Below are positions 15,768-24,847 of a stretch of 37,575 nt of DNA, one piece after another. The DNA lies in contig JAACWH010000050.1 in NCBI GenBank assembly GCA_009991425.1, positions 1 through 37,575 of the forward strand, written 5' to 3'. The notes under the pieces are model-generated. The model was given only the letters and a program-made list of their open reading frames with translations. It was not told the DNA's origin and searched no databases. Each line of letters starts with the position of its first letter. The first letter of the stretch is position 1. Origin of the DNA: Leptospira sp. (lineage in GTDB: Bacteria; Spirochaetota; Leptospiria; Leptospirales; Leptospiraceae). The position numbers and the translations under genes were made by a program.

Positions 15768-16097
15768 TTATTGAAGGGCTTCTTCTAAGGATGGAAAAAC
15801 ATCTACAACTTCTGATATTTTGGAAATACGAAATACTTGTTGTACGCTTCGGGAAACGTTAGCAATTCTTAGTTTATTTTTCCCTAGCTTCTTTAATTTC
15901 TCATTAATTAGAATTAATAGACCAAAACCAGAAGAATCTACAAACCCTACGTTTGATAGGTCCAGGATGATAAAATTATGATTATTCTTAACTGCTTCCA
16001 GCATTCTCTCTTTTAGAATGCCAGCATTCAACATATCTAGATTGCCATCTAGATGAAGAAGTAGGTTGTCATTTTGTAATTCTTCAGTATAATCCAT
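15768..16097 (-). CDS. STAS-domain anti-sigma factor antagonist (canonical type)
   Basis: This 109-aa protein has the canonical STAS phosphosite VDSSGFG (Asp54-Ser55-Ser56-Gly57) after the core strand NFIILDLSNVGF. It is a predicted phosphorylatable anti-anti-sigma factor, or a decoy of one. The frame extends to a TTG at 16142, but I chose the ATG at 16097: it gives the usual STAS N-terminus, and a consensus -10 (TATAAT, minus strand, 16116-16121) lies between the two codons. It converges with the SpoIIE phosphatase gene with only 13 bp between stops, which makes it the likely substrate of that phosphatase. Confidence 0.82.
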   Translation of the reverse strand: MDYTEELQNDNLLLHLDGNLDMLNAGILKERMLEAVKNNHNFIILDLSNVGFVDSSGFGLLILINEKLKKLGKNKLRIANVSRSVQQVFRISKISEVVDVFPSLEEALQ

Positions 16098-16115
16098 TGA
16101 GTTAATTCTAGGATT

Positions 16116-16121
16116 ATTATA
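16116..16121 (-). promoter_or_regulatory. Consensus -10 element upstream of the canonical STAS gene
   Basis: TATAAT on the minus strand lies 18 bp upstream of the ATG at 16097. A weak -35 (TTGTTG at 16137-16142) is 15 bp further upstream. The promoter would start transcription after the TTG codon at 16142 and so supports the later start. Confidence 0.45.
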
Positions 16122-16149
16122 TAAGGATAACCAATACAACAATTTTTTT

Positions 16150-18069
16150 TTAATTTATAAATTTATCCCAAGATTGTGACAAACTCATAGCTCGTAGAAT
16201 TGACCAAATCAAAGGAGAACCATTTTCAGAATTTGTCATAATAACAACACCATAACCTTTCGATTTATGGAAGATAGCTATCGATTTATGACCTAGACTA
16301 TGTCCCCCGTGGTAGAAATACCAATCCTTGCCGGTGCGGTTAAGGAATAAGCCTTTGCCGATCCATGAGTGAATTGAGAGATTAGCCGCAGGAACAACAG
16401 GTGTCATCATATTTAAGGCAATTGATTTAGGTAATAGAGCATCATTATGACCGGAAATAGATTTTTGTAATGCAATAAAGAAACTGGCAAGATCTCGCGG
16501 AGTTGTCCACATTCCACCAGCTGCAAGTTCAGGTGGAGCATAAAATCTAACAGGAACTAATTTTCCCTCTTTATCATGGCCCAGAGCACGATTGCTGCTA
16601 CGGATCTTCGGATCTTGGACAAGAGTAGAATTTTTCATTCCTAAGAAATTAAAAACATATTTGTCTACCAGCTTGGGATATCTAATCCCCGACTTTTTTG
16701 TCATGTATTCTTGCAAAATGGAATAGGCACCGCCTGAATATCTGGATTTTTTGCCAGGAGAATAGTAACTATAAAGTTTGGAACCTTTTCCAGAGTTGAG
16801 TTCTGATAATCGGGATACTTTTCGATTTTCTTCAGTGCTCCAGTTTTCTCTTTCCGTAAGTCCTGAAATGTGAGATAAAATATTATTTGCTGTTAAACTT
16901 TCAGTCGAGTCCCAAGAACTAAGATCTACTTTTCCATCCTTGGCATAGCTATTTAATTTTTCATTCCCAGTTAATGATAATTCTTGGGCAAACCTAAGGT
17001 AGGTTAAGGCTGTAATAGTTTTGGTAAGTGAACCAGCTCTGAACAAAGTGTTCGCATCAACTGGACTGGATTTTTCTAATTCCTTTACACCGTAATTCTG
17101 TGCCCAGACGATTTTAAAATCTCGCACCAAGGCAATTCCAACAGCAGGAACATTCTTTTGTTTGAGTGCTTCATTGATGCCTATGTATTTTTTTTCATTG
17201 AAGGATTTTTGAAATGTAACTTTACGATTTTCATAGATAGATTCTGTAATTAAAGATTTCCAATTCAGTAATTCACCCTTAGTTTTGTACTGCTTGGAAA
17301 TCAAAATAATAGTTATTTTTTCATTGGGAATCTTAAAGTATAGATAGGAAAAGTTTTTCTGAGAGGATGATTGCCAAAATGTATTGCCGTCGCTATAAGT
17401 TCCAAGACCATAATTGAATTTATTCTCGGCGTAAGAATCTTTTAAGACTGTTGGTTGGGAAATAAGATTTTTATTTCCAGAGGAAAGGATTTTGCCATCT
17501 TCCCAAGCCTGGTCCCAAAGAATTAGATTTTCTATTGTAAGCTTTAACTCATTGTTTTTTGTGAAAAAGGAATTATCCATCTCAAGTGGTTCAAAGAATT
17601 CCTTTTGATAAAACTCATCTAAACTTTGATCACTAAGAGTTTCGATCAATACTCCCAGCCAATGTAGATTCTCATTGGACCATATCCAATACTCACCATA
17701 ACCTAAATCAGATCCCAAGCAAGATGTATGATTCATCAAAGATTTTACAGAGATCGAGTGGATAGGAAATTGGGGGAGGTAATCCCGCACAGGATTGTCG
17801 ATATTGATTTTGCCCTGATCTGCAATACGAAGAATTCCTACGCTTAAGAAGAGATGCTTTAGATTTCCAGCTGAAATTCTTCTATTGAAATTACGCTTCT
17901 CTTCTAGGATTGCTGATCCATTTTTGATTAAGACGTACCCTCCATGGAAATCATTCTGAATGAGAAGTTTGCTAAGATTTTTCTTAAAGAGATTTGAATA
18001 GCTAGGTTCCGGTGGGCTACAGGTGGAAACAGTACAAATTATTCCAATCGCAAATGCTAAGACTTTCAT
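16150..18069 (-). CDS. Lipoprotein with tandem beta-lactamase-like serine hydrolase domains, first one degenerate
   Basis: This 639-aa protein has a lipoprotein signal ending in Cys17 (ICTVSTC). Two class-C beta-lactamase-like (penicillin-binding) domains follow. In the first (about 40-285), the position of the catalytic Ser three residues before Lys71 is Gly68, and the Tyr motif reads WIWSN, so it is probably inactive. The second (about 290-635) keeps AGSLTKT (SxxK, Ser near 345), a YSGGAY motif, and YHGGHSLG near the C-terminus, so it should be a working serine hydrolase. Substrates of this family range from D-Ala peptides to esters. I use the ATG at 18069 rather than TTG at 18084, because it yields a clean lipoprotein signal. 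It is divergent from murB. Confidence 0.8.
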   Translation of the reverse strand: MKVLAFAIGIICTVSTCSPPEPSYSNLFKKNLSKLLIQNDFHGGYVLIKNGSAILEEKRNFNRRISAGNLKHLFLSVGILRIADQGKINIDNPVRDYLPQFPIHSISVKSLMNHTSCLGSDLGYGEYWIWSNENLHWLGVLIETLSDQSLDEFYQKEFFEPLEMDNSFFTKNNELKLTIENLILWDQAWEDGKILSSGNKNLISQPTVLKDSYAENKFNYGLGTYSDGNTFWQSSSQKNFSYLYFKIPNEKITIILISKQYKTKGELLNWKSLITESIYENRKVTFQKSFNEKKYIGINEALKQKNVPAVGIALVRDFKIVWAQNYGVKELEKSSPVDANTLFRAGSLTKTITALTYLRFAQELSLTGNEKLNSYAKDGKVDLSSWDSTESLTANNILSHISGLTERENWSTEENRKVSRLSELNSGKGSKLYSYYSPGKKSRYSGGAYSILQEYMTKKSGIRYPKLVDKYVFNFLGMKNSTLVQDPKIRSSNRALGHDKEGKLVPVRFYAPPELAAGGMWTTPRDLASFFIALQKSISGHNDALLPKSIALNMMTPVVPAANLSIHSWIGKGLFLNRTGKDWYFYHGGHSLGHKSIAIFHKSKGYGVVIMTNSENGSPLIWSILRAMSLSQSWDKFIN

Positions 18070-18088
18070 TTCTTTTCTTGTCAAATCC

Positions 18089-18094
18089 TATAAT
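18089..18094 (+). promoter_or_regulatory. Consensus -10 element upstream of murB
   Basis: TATAAT lies 20 bp upstream of the murB GTG at 18115, in the short gap shared with the divergent serine hydrolase gene. The -35 is poor, so this is tentative. Confidence 0.4.
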
Positions 18095-18114
18095 AGATCA
18101 TTTTCTGAAATAAC

Positions 18115-19062
18115 GTGTTGAAAGAAATCCAAATTCGCGAAGCCATACAAAATCTCCAAGCAAGCCAAGTTCCTTTTCGGGAGGACCTGAACCTTGCGAG
18201 CCTTTCCTCTTTCAAGATTGGAGGCATTTCTCCCTTGGTTGTAGAACCAGGAGAGGATGAGCAAATCTATTCATGCCTTAGTATTTTGCAAAAATTAGAT
18301 CTTCCTTATAAAATTCTAGGAGGTGGATCCAATCTTTTAATATCTGACCACCCTGATGACTTTGTTGTATTCCGATTATCAGGATCTTATAAAACTTATG
18401 AAATGAAAGAACCTGGTGTCTTTCGTATTGGAGCAGCAACTAACACAACCCCTACGTTTCGTCAAATTTCTCAAAAAGGCTATAAGGGAGTTGAGTTTCT
18501 AAGCACCATCCCAGGTTGGACGGGGGGAGCTGTCATGCAAAATGCTGGCTGCTACGGAGGCGAACTTCTAGATTTTACATCCAAAATTGAGTTTATTCGA
18601 AATGGGGAAATCCACTCCAAGAAGCCATCTGAAATAGAATACGGCTACCGATTCACAGAGTTTCTGAAAAATAAAGATAGCATAATTCTAAGACTTGAAA
18701 TGAAGTTAGACGAAGGTGTATTAGATGAGATAGAAGAGTCGCTTAAAGACAAAAGGAACAAAAGAAACTCATCCCAACCTGAGAATAAAAAAAGCGCTGG
18801 TTCCATGTTCAAGAACCCCAGACTAAAAGATGAGCAGGGCAATCCTATCAAAGCCTGGCAATTGATTGACAGAGTAGGTTTAAGAGGCCGCATCCAAGGT
18901 GGAGCACAGATTTCACCTGAACATTGCAATTTCATTGTGAATCTAGGAACTGCTACAGCAATGGATGTCCATTACCTTGCATCTTTGGTTCAAGAAAAAG
19001 TTCACAAAGAAACAGGAATTACCTTGAACCGAGAAGTGGAATACTTCGGAAGCATTCCTTAA
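18115..19062 (+). CDS. murB: UDP-N-acetylenolpyruvoylglucosamine reductase
   Basis: This 315-aa enzyme reduces UDP-GlcNAc-enolpyruvate to UDP-MurNAc with NADPH in cytosolic peptidoglycan precursor synthesis. Visible MurB features are [12 protein letters not shown] (FAD binding, about 67-77), [18 protein letters not shown] (about 137-154), EYGYRFTEF, the active-site segment [10 protein letters not shown] (about 226-235), and the C-terminal Glu in LNREVEYFG. Length and the SMFKNP motif fit the shorter type of MurB. No ATG is available upstream of the conserved region; GTG at 18115 or the adjacent TTG at 18118 is the start, and neither has a strong ribosome binding site. It converges with gpmI. 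Confidence 0.95.
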   Translation: MLKEIQIREAIQNLQASQVPFREDLNLASLSSFKIGGISPLVVEPGEDEQIYSCLSILQKLDLPYKILGGGSNLLISDHPDDFVVFRLSGSYKTYEMKEPGVFRIGAATNTTPTFRQISQKGYKGVEFLSTIPGWTGGAVMQNAGCYGGELLDFTSKIEFIRNGEIHSKKPSEIEYGYRFTEFLKNKDSIILRLEMKLDEGVLDEIEESLKDKRNKRNSSQPENKKSAGSMFKNPRLKDEQGNPIKAWQLIDRVGLRGRIQGGAQISPEHCNFIVNLGTATAMDVHYLASLVQEKVHKETGITLNREVEYFGSIP

Positions 19063-19068
19063 GTTAAT

Positions 19069-19090
19069 ACTTTGATTATGATTTTAAAGT
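19069..19090. terminator. Weak AT-rich hairpin between convergent murB and gpmI
   Basis: ACTTTGA and TTAAAGT can pair (7 bp, one G-U) around an 8-nt loop in the 28-bp gap between the two stops. It is the only structure available there for terminating either gene. Stability is low. Confidence 0.3.
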
Positions 19091-20737
19091 TTAAGCTTCC
19101 AACAAGGATGGATAGAAATCTTCCGGTGTTTCATAACCCAATAAATCAATTACGGTTGCTGCAATATTAGCGAGTCCAAATTTTTCGTTCTGCTTCGGAG
19201 TTCGAAGTTTGAATTTTTTCCCTTTATCATAGATGACAAAGTTTACTGGATTTAGCGTATGACTTGTCTTAGGTGTAGGAATGCCATCTTTTACAATTGC
19301 ATTTCCTTTCTTGTCTAATTGAAACATCTCATCTGCATTCCCATGGTCGGCAGTAATCATAAGAACAATATCTTTTTCATTACATATTTCAATCAATCTA
19401 CCCACTTCTTTATCTAAAGTCTCCAAGCTTTGGATGGTTGCCTTTAGGTTTCCTGTATGACCCACCATATCGCCGTTAGCATAATTCACTCTATAAAATT
19501 GGTTCTTATCTTCTTTGATTGCTTTGATTAATGCATCTGTAACTTCCACAGCTTTCATAGCAGGAGCCTGATCGAAAGGAATCACATCTGATTTAATCTC
19601 AACATAGGTTTCATAATTCTTGTCGAAGTATCCACTTTTGTTGCCATTCCAGAAGTAAGTTACATGTCCGTATTTCTGCGTTTCAGAAATTGCATACTGT
19701 CCAATCTTTTCATTGGCGAGATACTCTCCCATAGTTCTTTCTATGGCAGGTGGAGTAACAAGATACTTTGGTGGGATGAAAAGATCTCCATCATACTGCA
19801 TCATTCCTGCAAATTCTATTTTAGGAGATCGGATTCTATCAAAAATAGAAAAATCCTCTTCTGTAAATGCCCTGGAAATTTCGATAGCTCTGTCTCCTCG
19901 AAAGTTAAAGAAAATGACAGAGTCATCGTCCTTGATGCTTCCAACAGGTTTACCCTCTTTTTCTATCACAAAACTGGGAAGATACTGATCTATTATAGCT
20001 GGATCTTCTTTACGAAAAGTCTCAATTGCTTCTTGTGTTGACTTGAACATTCGACCTTCACCAAGAACATGAACCTTCCATCCACGTTCTACCATAGACC
20101 AATCTGCCTCATAGCGATCCATGGTTATTGTCATTCTTCCACCGCCACTTGCGATTTCTGCATCAATTCCATCTGATCTAAGTTTGGTTAGTTTTTCTTC
20201 TAAGCGAAGAACATATTCTAGTGCAGACTTTTCAGGAACATCTCTGCCATCTAAGAGAATATGTATGCGAATTTTCTTGACTCCATCTTTAACTGCGTGT
20301 TCCAACATTTTTTCTAAATGATGGATATGAGCGTGTACATTTCCATCAGAGAGTAGACCCAGGAAATGTAAGGTGCTTTGCTTATTAAGAACATTTTGTA
20401 TTAAATTAGTCCATGTTTTTCCGCCAAAGATTTCACCAGATTCTATAGAATTGCTAACTAGCTTGGCTCCCTGGTCGTAGATTCTACCACAACCAAGTAC
20501 ATTGTGTCCAACTTCGGAATTACCCATATCCTCATCGGATGGCATTCCTACTGCCTTGCCATGCGCTTGTAGAGAAACGGTAGGAAACTCAGACCAAAGA
20601 CGGTTCAAATTTGGTAGCTTTGCTCCTTGGATTGCGTTGCCTTGTTCTACGGTAGTAGGTGCAGAACCTACTCCGTCAAGTACTACGAGTAAAACTATTT
20701 GTGGATTGCTATTTTGTTTTTTATGTAAGGAGAGCAT
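19091..20737 (-). CDS. gpmI: 2,3-bisphosphoglycerate-independent phosphoglycerate mutase
   Basis: This 548-aa glycolytic enzyme interconverts 3- and 2-phosphoglycerate. It has the alkaline-phosphatase-fold metal site Asp21 (VVLDGVGS), the phosphoserine motif DMGNSEVGH (Ser74), [28 protein letters not shown], and the C-terminal metal cluster [12 protein letters not shown] followed by TSHTLNPV, all standard for GpmI. Length fits the usual 510-550 aa. It lies 27 bp downstream of the beta-propeller lipoprotein gene on the same strand and may be read through from the cobalamin unit. A small hairpin (20741-20755) includes its ribosome binding site AGGA. Confidence 0.95.
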   Translation of the reverse strand: MLSLHKKQNSNPQIVLLVVLDGVGSAPTTVEQGNAIQGAKLPNLNRLWSEFPTVSLQAHGKAVGMPSDEDMGNSEVGHNVLGCGRIYDQGAKLVSNSIESGEIFGGKTWTNLIQNVLNKQSTLHFLGLLSDGNVHAHIHHLEKMLEHAVKDGVKKIRIHILLDGRDVPEKSALEYVLRLEEKLTKLRSDGIDAEIASGGGRMTITMDRYEADWSMVERGWKVHVLGEGRMFKSTQEAIETFRKEDPAIIDQYLPSFVIEKEGKPVGSIKDDDSVIFFNFRGDRAIEISRAFTEEDFSIFDRIRSPKIEFAGMMQYDGDLFIPPKYLVTPPAIERTMGEYLANEKIGQYAISETQKYGHVTYFWNGNKSGYFDKNYETYVEIKSDVIPFDQAPAMKAVEVTDALIKAIKEDKNQFYRVNYANGDMVGHTGNLKATIQSLETLDKEVGRLIEICNEKDIVLMITADHGNADEMFQLDKKGNAIVKDGIPTPKTSHTLNPVNFVIYDKGKKFKLRTPKQNEKFGLANIAATVIDLLGYETPEDFYPSLLEA

Positions 20738-20740
20738 ATC

Positions 20741-20755
20741 ATCCTATTTTAGGAT
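20741..20755. repeat. Small hairpin overlapping the gpmI ribosome binding site
   Basis: ATCCTA-TTT-TAGGAT is a perfect 6-bp inverted repeat. In the minus-strand mRNA its second arm holds the AGGA that precedes the gpmI ATG by 4 nt. It may dampen gpmI translation or be incidental. Confidence 0.35.
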
Positions 20756-20764
20756 CTTACTAAA

Positions 20765-21916
20765 TTATTTCAATTCAATTAAGTCAACAGGAGTCAAAGC
20801 CAAAGGTATTGCAGTTAGTGTTAATTGACGAACAGAGCCATTCGTATCATAGATCATAATTCCAGGATTTCTAAAATCAGAAATACCAATTGCAAGCAGA
20901 CTTTCCTGTGTAAGCAATATTCCTGAAAAATTTGTTCCTACTGAATTCGGAACTTCTAAGAGAGTTGAAATATTTTGTCCAGTGGAAGGATTGAATGAAA
21001 TTACTTTTTTATTAAAACTTTTATCCAAGACAGATGCGAAGCCTAATTCACTATTTTTAATTTGAAATCCAAGTATATCTCCCCCTGCTGTGGTTTCAGA
21101 GAGAAGAAAACCAGAACGAAAGGAATTACTGCTTGGATTGAATGCTTCAATTCCTCCATCTAATTCAGAAATAAATCCTAATCGATTCGGAGTTGTAAAG
21201 ATAATATGAGGCTCTCCAAAGATATCTATCACTTGAGGTTTGGAAAATGGATTGGCAGATTGAAATTCAAAGGTATTTGAGATGGTATCATCATTGGTGT
21301 TTATCTCAAGTAAAAATGACTTTCCCGAGGGTGGTAGAAAGCCAAGAGGACTATTCCTATCAAGTCTTTGTAAGGTGATAAATACTCGATCTCCGTATTT
21401 TACCATCCATGACATCTCAGGCTTACCATCTATAGTTCCTCCAGCAGATGTTGACTCAGAGTAAATACTTAAATCAATCTCTCCGAGAGTCTGACCAGTG
21501 TAAGGTTGAATTATTAAAATTGATGTGCTATTGTAACGACTTACATACGCCTTTCTATTATTAACAAAGACTATGTCTTGTGGATTGGTTCCCTGACCAA
21601 CCGAATATTCAGTTTCAGTTGTATTGGCTAAGTTTGGATTGAGAATCTGGATAGTATCTTTGTTTAGTCGATTGATTATAAAAACTTTTCCATCGAAAAA
21701 TCTAGCTACAGCATCAGAATGAATAGGAGTATTTCCTGGAAGAGTATAACCAGCATTTGGGTCTATTACATTGTATCTGCCTCCTCCACCGAAGTCAGTA
21801 GTGATCACACCGATATTCCTTGGTGAGCCTTGGAATAACAACAAAGATTCCAGACCAGGTCTTTTTATCTCGTTGCAGGCATTTACTAGGAATAAGAATA
21901 GTAATATTTTTTTCAA
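20765..21916 (-). CDS. Beta-propeller-like lipoprotein of the cobalamin unit
   Basis: This 383-aa protein has a very short lipoprotein signal (KKILLFLFLVNAC, Cys14) and then repeated blade-like segments such as DGKVFIINRLNKDTIQILN, NRKAYVSRYNSTSILIIQP and GDRVFITLQRLDRN, resembling YncE-type seven-bladed propellers. It is probably surface- or periplasm-facing. The frame is open up to an ATG at 21949 inside the receptor gene, but TTG at 21916 is the better start: GAGG precedes it by 7 nt, it begins the signal directly, and the gene then follows the receptor stop by 2 bp. Its place behind the BtuB-like receptor suggests a helper in cobalamin capture; this is inference. Confidence 0.7.
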   Translation of the reverse strand: MKKILLFLFLVNACNEIKRPGLESLLLFQGSPRNIGVITTDFGGGGRYNVIDPNAGYTLPGNTPIHSDAVARFFDGKVFIINRLNKDTIQILNPNLANTTETEYSVGQGTNPQDIVFVNNRKAYVSRYNSTSILIIQPYTGQTLGEIDLSIYSESTSAGGTIDGKPEMSWMVKYGDRVFITLQRLDRNSPLGFLPPSGKSFLLEINTNDDTISNTFEFQSANPFSKPQVIDIFGEPHIIFTTPNRLGFISELDGGIEAFNPSSNSFRSGFLLSETTAGGDILGFQIKNSELGFASVLDKSFNKKVISFNPSTGQNISTLLEVPNSVGTNFSGILLTQESLLAIGISDFRNPGIMIYDTNGSVRQLTLTAIPLALTPVDLIELK

Positions 21917-21918
21917 AG

Positions 21919-23937
21919 TTAAAACCTCATGCTTAAGTTTAGATACCAAGTTCGGCCTGGGAGAGGGTATCCAATCAAATCTGAAAATCGCTTATCTGTA
22001 ATATTTCTTACATCTAAACTTATTTTCCAATCTTCACCAGTCTCCTTTTTTAAGAAAGTATAAGTAATAAATGCACCATATATATCCCTTGCAGGGAGAT
22101 AGTTCACAAACTCATTGGTTCTATCTCGAAATACTGCACCAATATAAGTTAAATCAGCTCCCAGATCAAAATCGTACATATTGTACTGCAACGAAGTGTA
22201 AACTTCATTTACAGGTCTAAGCGGTAGATACTTTCCTCTGAGCGCAGGGGATTCAGAATCATTTTTGGCAATTTGGTAAGTGTAATTTACTTTAGCCTTC
22301 CAATCTTTCCAATCTAGAGATTGGGATACTTCCCAGCCTTGGATTTTTGCTCTGTCAACATTTTCTGCGCGAAGACTAAACTGAGAGTTAGGAATAAAAA
22401 GTATCATATCCTCAATATCTTTTCTAAACCAAGTAAGTTCTGATTTTGATTGTATTTTGAAAAATTTGGAAATAAAAAATATTCCCATTTCTTTATTAAG
22501 GGATGTCTCAGGTCTAAGATTACTATTGCCTAGTATCTGACCTCTTTCACCAAATAATTCTAAAAAGGAGGCAACTCTTGATGCACGGTTAGCATTTCCT
22601 TTTACTCCAAATTTGGAATCACCAGCCTGGTAAACATTCCAAAGCATTCCTAATCTTGGATTGAAAAGCTTTGTTGTTTTATTCGTATAACTTCCATTAT
22701 CTTCATAGATATCTTGGTAATCATCATAAGAAAAACTAGGAATAATAAAAAAGCGATCTTTATAGATATGAATTTCATCTTCCATTTGAAAGTTACCATG
22801 CTTTCGATTGCGAATGGGTTCTGATTCTAATTTTATATGATCTGTATTTCTTCTATCTCTTCTGAAATCTTCCTTCTCGGCATTCATGGAAAATTTGATA
22901 ATTTGATAGTAGTCCAACAAATAGAGAGTAGGTGATAATTGAAGACCTTTTGTATCAGAATTGGCATTTGCATTGGTTCTGCCTGAACTAAATTCTGATC
23001 TTGGATCATAGAAGTTGTCTTCAAAGCTTGTAAAATATACCCTAGTTTCTAATTGAAGTTGTTCAAAAATAAATTCTTTCGTATCAGTGCTCAGACCTGC
23101 TGTGTATTTCGTATATTTTCTTTGTGTTTTCTCAGTCTGATTGTTGCCAGGTCCTGGGACACCTAATCTCCTGTGATTCACATCAGTAAAAAGTTTTATA
23201 TCCGTTCCCTTCCAATCCCAAAAGAAGGAACCCGAGCCTTGAGCACGTTCAAACCATGCATTCTTTCTTCGATCAACAGTATCATCCAGCGTGTTTAAAA
23301 GAGTCGTTCCTTTATCGTTAAGGAAAGAATAATTTTGATCAGATTTTTCCGCTAAGGCAAAAACTGAATAACCAACATCTTTTTCTTGGTTCGTATTAGA
23401 ATGGCTTACACTAAGCTTACCTGTATTAAATGAACCACCACCAATATTGACTCGGGTAGATTGTTTCTTGGGTTTTGAGGTGCGAAGATTCAATGCGCCA
23501 CCAATCGATGAACCAGTTAAACCAAATGGCACTCCTGATTTATAAACTTCAATCGCCTCAATATTGTCGAAAGGTAAATCAGCAAGGTTCACTTCTCCAC
23601 TTTGGGCATTTGTAAATGGAATTCCATCTATATAAAACCTTGATTGATTTGGGTTAGTCCCTCGGATTGAAAGTGTTGAATAGGATCCAAGACCTCCAAA
23701 AGATCTCACTCTCAGTCCTGCTTCTTTTTCAAGAATTTCGGGAAGGGAAGTATAACGATTTTTGGAAGCTTCTAAATCAATTTCTACATTGGAACCAGAA
23801 ATAAATTTTTGATTAGTTTGAGTCCCTTGGTTTTTTTTTCCTTCGATAACTACTATTTTTTCCGCTTGGACTTCTTGATTTTCCTGAGCATAGATTGAGA
23901 TATTTAAAAGGATGATAAGAAAATAGAATAAAAACAT
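21919..23937 (-). CDS. TonB-dependent outer-membrane receptor, BtuB-like (cobalamin)
   Basis: This 672-aa protein has a signal peptide (about 1-17), a TonB-box-like EKIVVIEG near 26-33, a plug domain (about 50-170) with SIRGTNPNQSRFYIDGIPF and IEAIEVYKSGVPFGLTGSSIGGALNL, and a beta-barrel ending in the outer-membrane sorting signature WYLNLSMRF with terminal Phe. The architecture is that of BtuB and its relatives. Cobalamin as ligand is inferred from the cobalamin riboswitch that leads the unit. The start lies 2 bp after the upstream lipoprotein stop and the next gene follows 2 bp after its own stop, so the three are an operon. Confidence 0.88.
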   Translation of the reverse strand: MFLFYFLIILLNISIYAQENQEVQAEKIVVIEGKKNQGTQTNQKFISGSNVEIDLEASKNRYTSLPEILEKEAGLRVRSFGGLGSYSTLSIRGTNPNQSRFYIDGIPFTNAQSGEVNLADLPFDNIEAIEVYKSGVPFGLTGSSIGGALNLRTSKPKKQSTRVNIGGGSFNTGKLSVSHSNTNQEKDVGYSVFALAEKSDQNYSFLNDKGTTLLNTLDDTVDRRKNAWFERAQGSGSFFWDWKGTDIKLFTDVNHRRLGVPGPGNNQTEKTQRKYTKYTAGLSTDTKEFIFEQLQLETRVYFTSFEDNFYDPRSEFSSGRTNANANSDTKGLQLSPTLYLLDYYQIIKFSMNAEKEDFRRDRRNTDHIKLESEPIRNRKHGNFQMEDEIHIYKDRFFIIPSFSYDDYQDIYEDNGSYTNKTTKLFNPRLGMLWNVYQAGDSKFGVKGNANRASRVASFLELFGERGQILGNSNLRPETSLNKEMGIFFISKFFKIQSKSELTWFRKDIEDMILFIPNSQFSLRAENVDRAKIQGWEVSQSLDWKDWKAKVNYTYQIAKNDSESPALRGKYLPLRPVNEVYTSLQYNMYDFDLGADLTYIGAVFRDRTNEFVNYLPARDIYGAFITYTFLKKETGEDWKISLDVRNITDKRFSDLIGYPLPGRTWYLNLSMRF

Positions 23938-23939
23938 TC

Positions 23940-24803
23940 TTAGCGATTGCTAATAGATTTTGCAATTACACCATCAATATCTGCTGATTGACGAAAGACT
24001 CCTAAGGGAGCTACAAATCCTTGTGATTGCGACGATCTCAATCGAATGTAGACAAAACCATTGGTTCGGATTGCATCTCTTTGACCGGTTGTACAATCAG
24101 AACCAAAATGAGTGCTATCAAGATCGAATCCATCTCCACCAGCAGTACCCATATAATAGGAAGAACCTACAGTTTGTTTTACGGGGTTTGAAAATAATTC
24201 AGATGCAGAAATAGGATTAGAGTCCATATTATAAAGGACAGGGGTAAGACCTGCAAAATTTCGCCAGTCCTCTCTATTCTGTGTAGCTGTGCCACCACCC
24301 GCAAAACTTGGAGTAAATCCACAATAGTTGACATTGTCCTCGCTTACATCAACCACAACAGATTCCACAAAATACGTATTAGCTCCTTGGTTGCGAAATG
24401 CATTTTCAAAAACGATAAAATCTACACCAGTAGCATTATTTACTCGTTTAGATTTCCAAGCGAGTACCAAACTTGCTCCTGCCCCTGTTGCTTCTAACTC
24501 ATATATATCCATCCCACCAGCAAATTCTCCATTTCCACATATTCCATTAATTGCTTTAGTCGGATCACCAAATTCACGTGAGCTGGCTCCAGGGGCAGAT
24601 ATTACCTCATCGGCAATGAATACATCAGATGGAAGTGAGCTTGGTGGACAATTTGTACTGCTACTTGAGTTAGCTGCAACTGAAGCTAAGGCAAGTAGTA
24701 AAGCATCGTTGTTATCTTTTGATTTAGCGTCTTTACTTATTGCATTGCAATTTGAAATTACAATAAGCGTTAAAAGAATTAAGATTTTTTGAAAAGAATC
24801 CAT
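23940..24803 (-). CDS. Surface lipoprotein controlled by a cobalamin riboswitch
   Basis: This 287-aa protein has a lipoprotein signal ending at Cys19 (LIVISNC) and then a low-complexity Ser/Ala/Asp linker to about residue 50. The mature domain is Gly-, Asn- and Asp-rich (PTKAINGICGNGEFAGGMDIY, VDFIVFENAFRNQGANTYFV, DGFDLDSTHFGSDC), and looks like a secreted beta-sandwich. Similar proteins occur next to B12-type TonB receptors. The function is unknown, but it is the first gene after a cobalamin riboswitch, so a role in binding corrinoids or assisting the receptor is likely. The ATG at 24803 is preceded by AGGGG (24808-24812). Confidence 0.72.
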   Translation of the reverse strand: MDSFQKILILLTLIVISNCNAISKDAKSKDNNDALLLALASVAANSSSSTNCPPSSLPSDVFIADEVISAPGASSREFGDPTKAINGICGNGEFAGGMDIYELEATGAGASLVLAWKSKRVNNATGVDFIVFENAFRNQGANTYFVESVVVDVSEDNVNYCGFTPSFAGGGTATQNREDWRNFAGLTPVLYNMDSNPISASELFSNPVKQTVGSSYYMGTAGGDGFDLDSTHFGSDCTTGQRDAIRTNGFVYIRLRSSQSQGFVAPLGVFRQSADIDGVIAKSISNR

Positions 24804-24836
24804 GGTACCCCTATGTTTTAAAAACTTCGGGGCCCC
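24804..24836 (-). promoter_or_regulatory. Likely expression platform: ribosome-binding-site sequestering hairpin
   Basis: In the minus-strand RNA, GGGGCCCC (24836-24829) can pair with GGGGTACC (24811-24804) over seven of eight positions. The latter contains the ribosome binding site AGGGG of the surface lipoprotein gene. Between the arms lies an AU-rich loop. No terminator U-tract after a hairpin is seen, so control is probably at translation initiation. Confidence 0.5.
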
Positions 24837-24847
24837 CTCGACAGAAT

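Noticed and set aside
16098..16142. TTG start giving the canonical STAS protein 15 more residues
   Set aside because: The extra residues (LYWLSLYNNPR) do not fit the family, and a consensus -10 lies inside this stretch.
18079..18084. TTGACA on the minus strand as a -35 box for the serine hydrolase gene
   Set aside because: A matching -10 would fall inside the coding region after the ATG at 18069, so it could not make the full message.
24328..24792. Plus-strand 154-aa frame opposite the surface lipoprotein gene
   Set aside because: It is antisense to a gene with a good lipoprotein signal and riboswitch context; its composition mirrors the Gly/Asn/Ser-rich sense frame.
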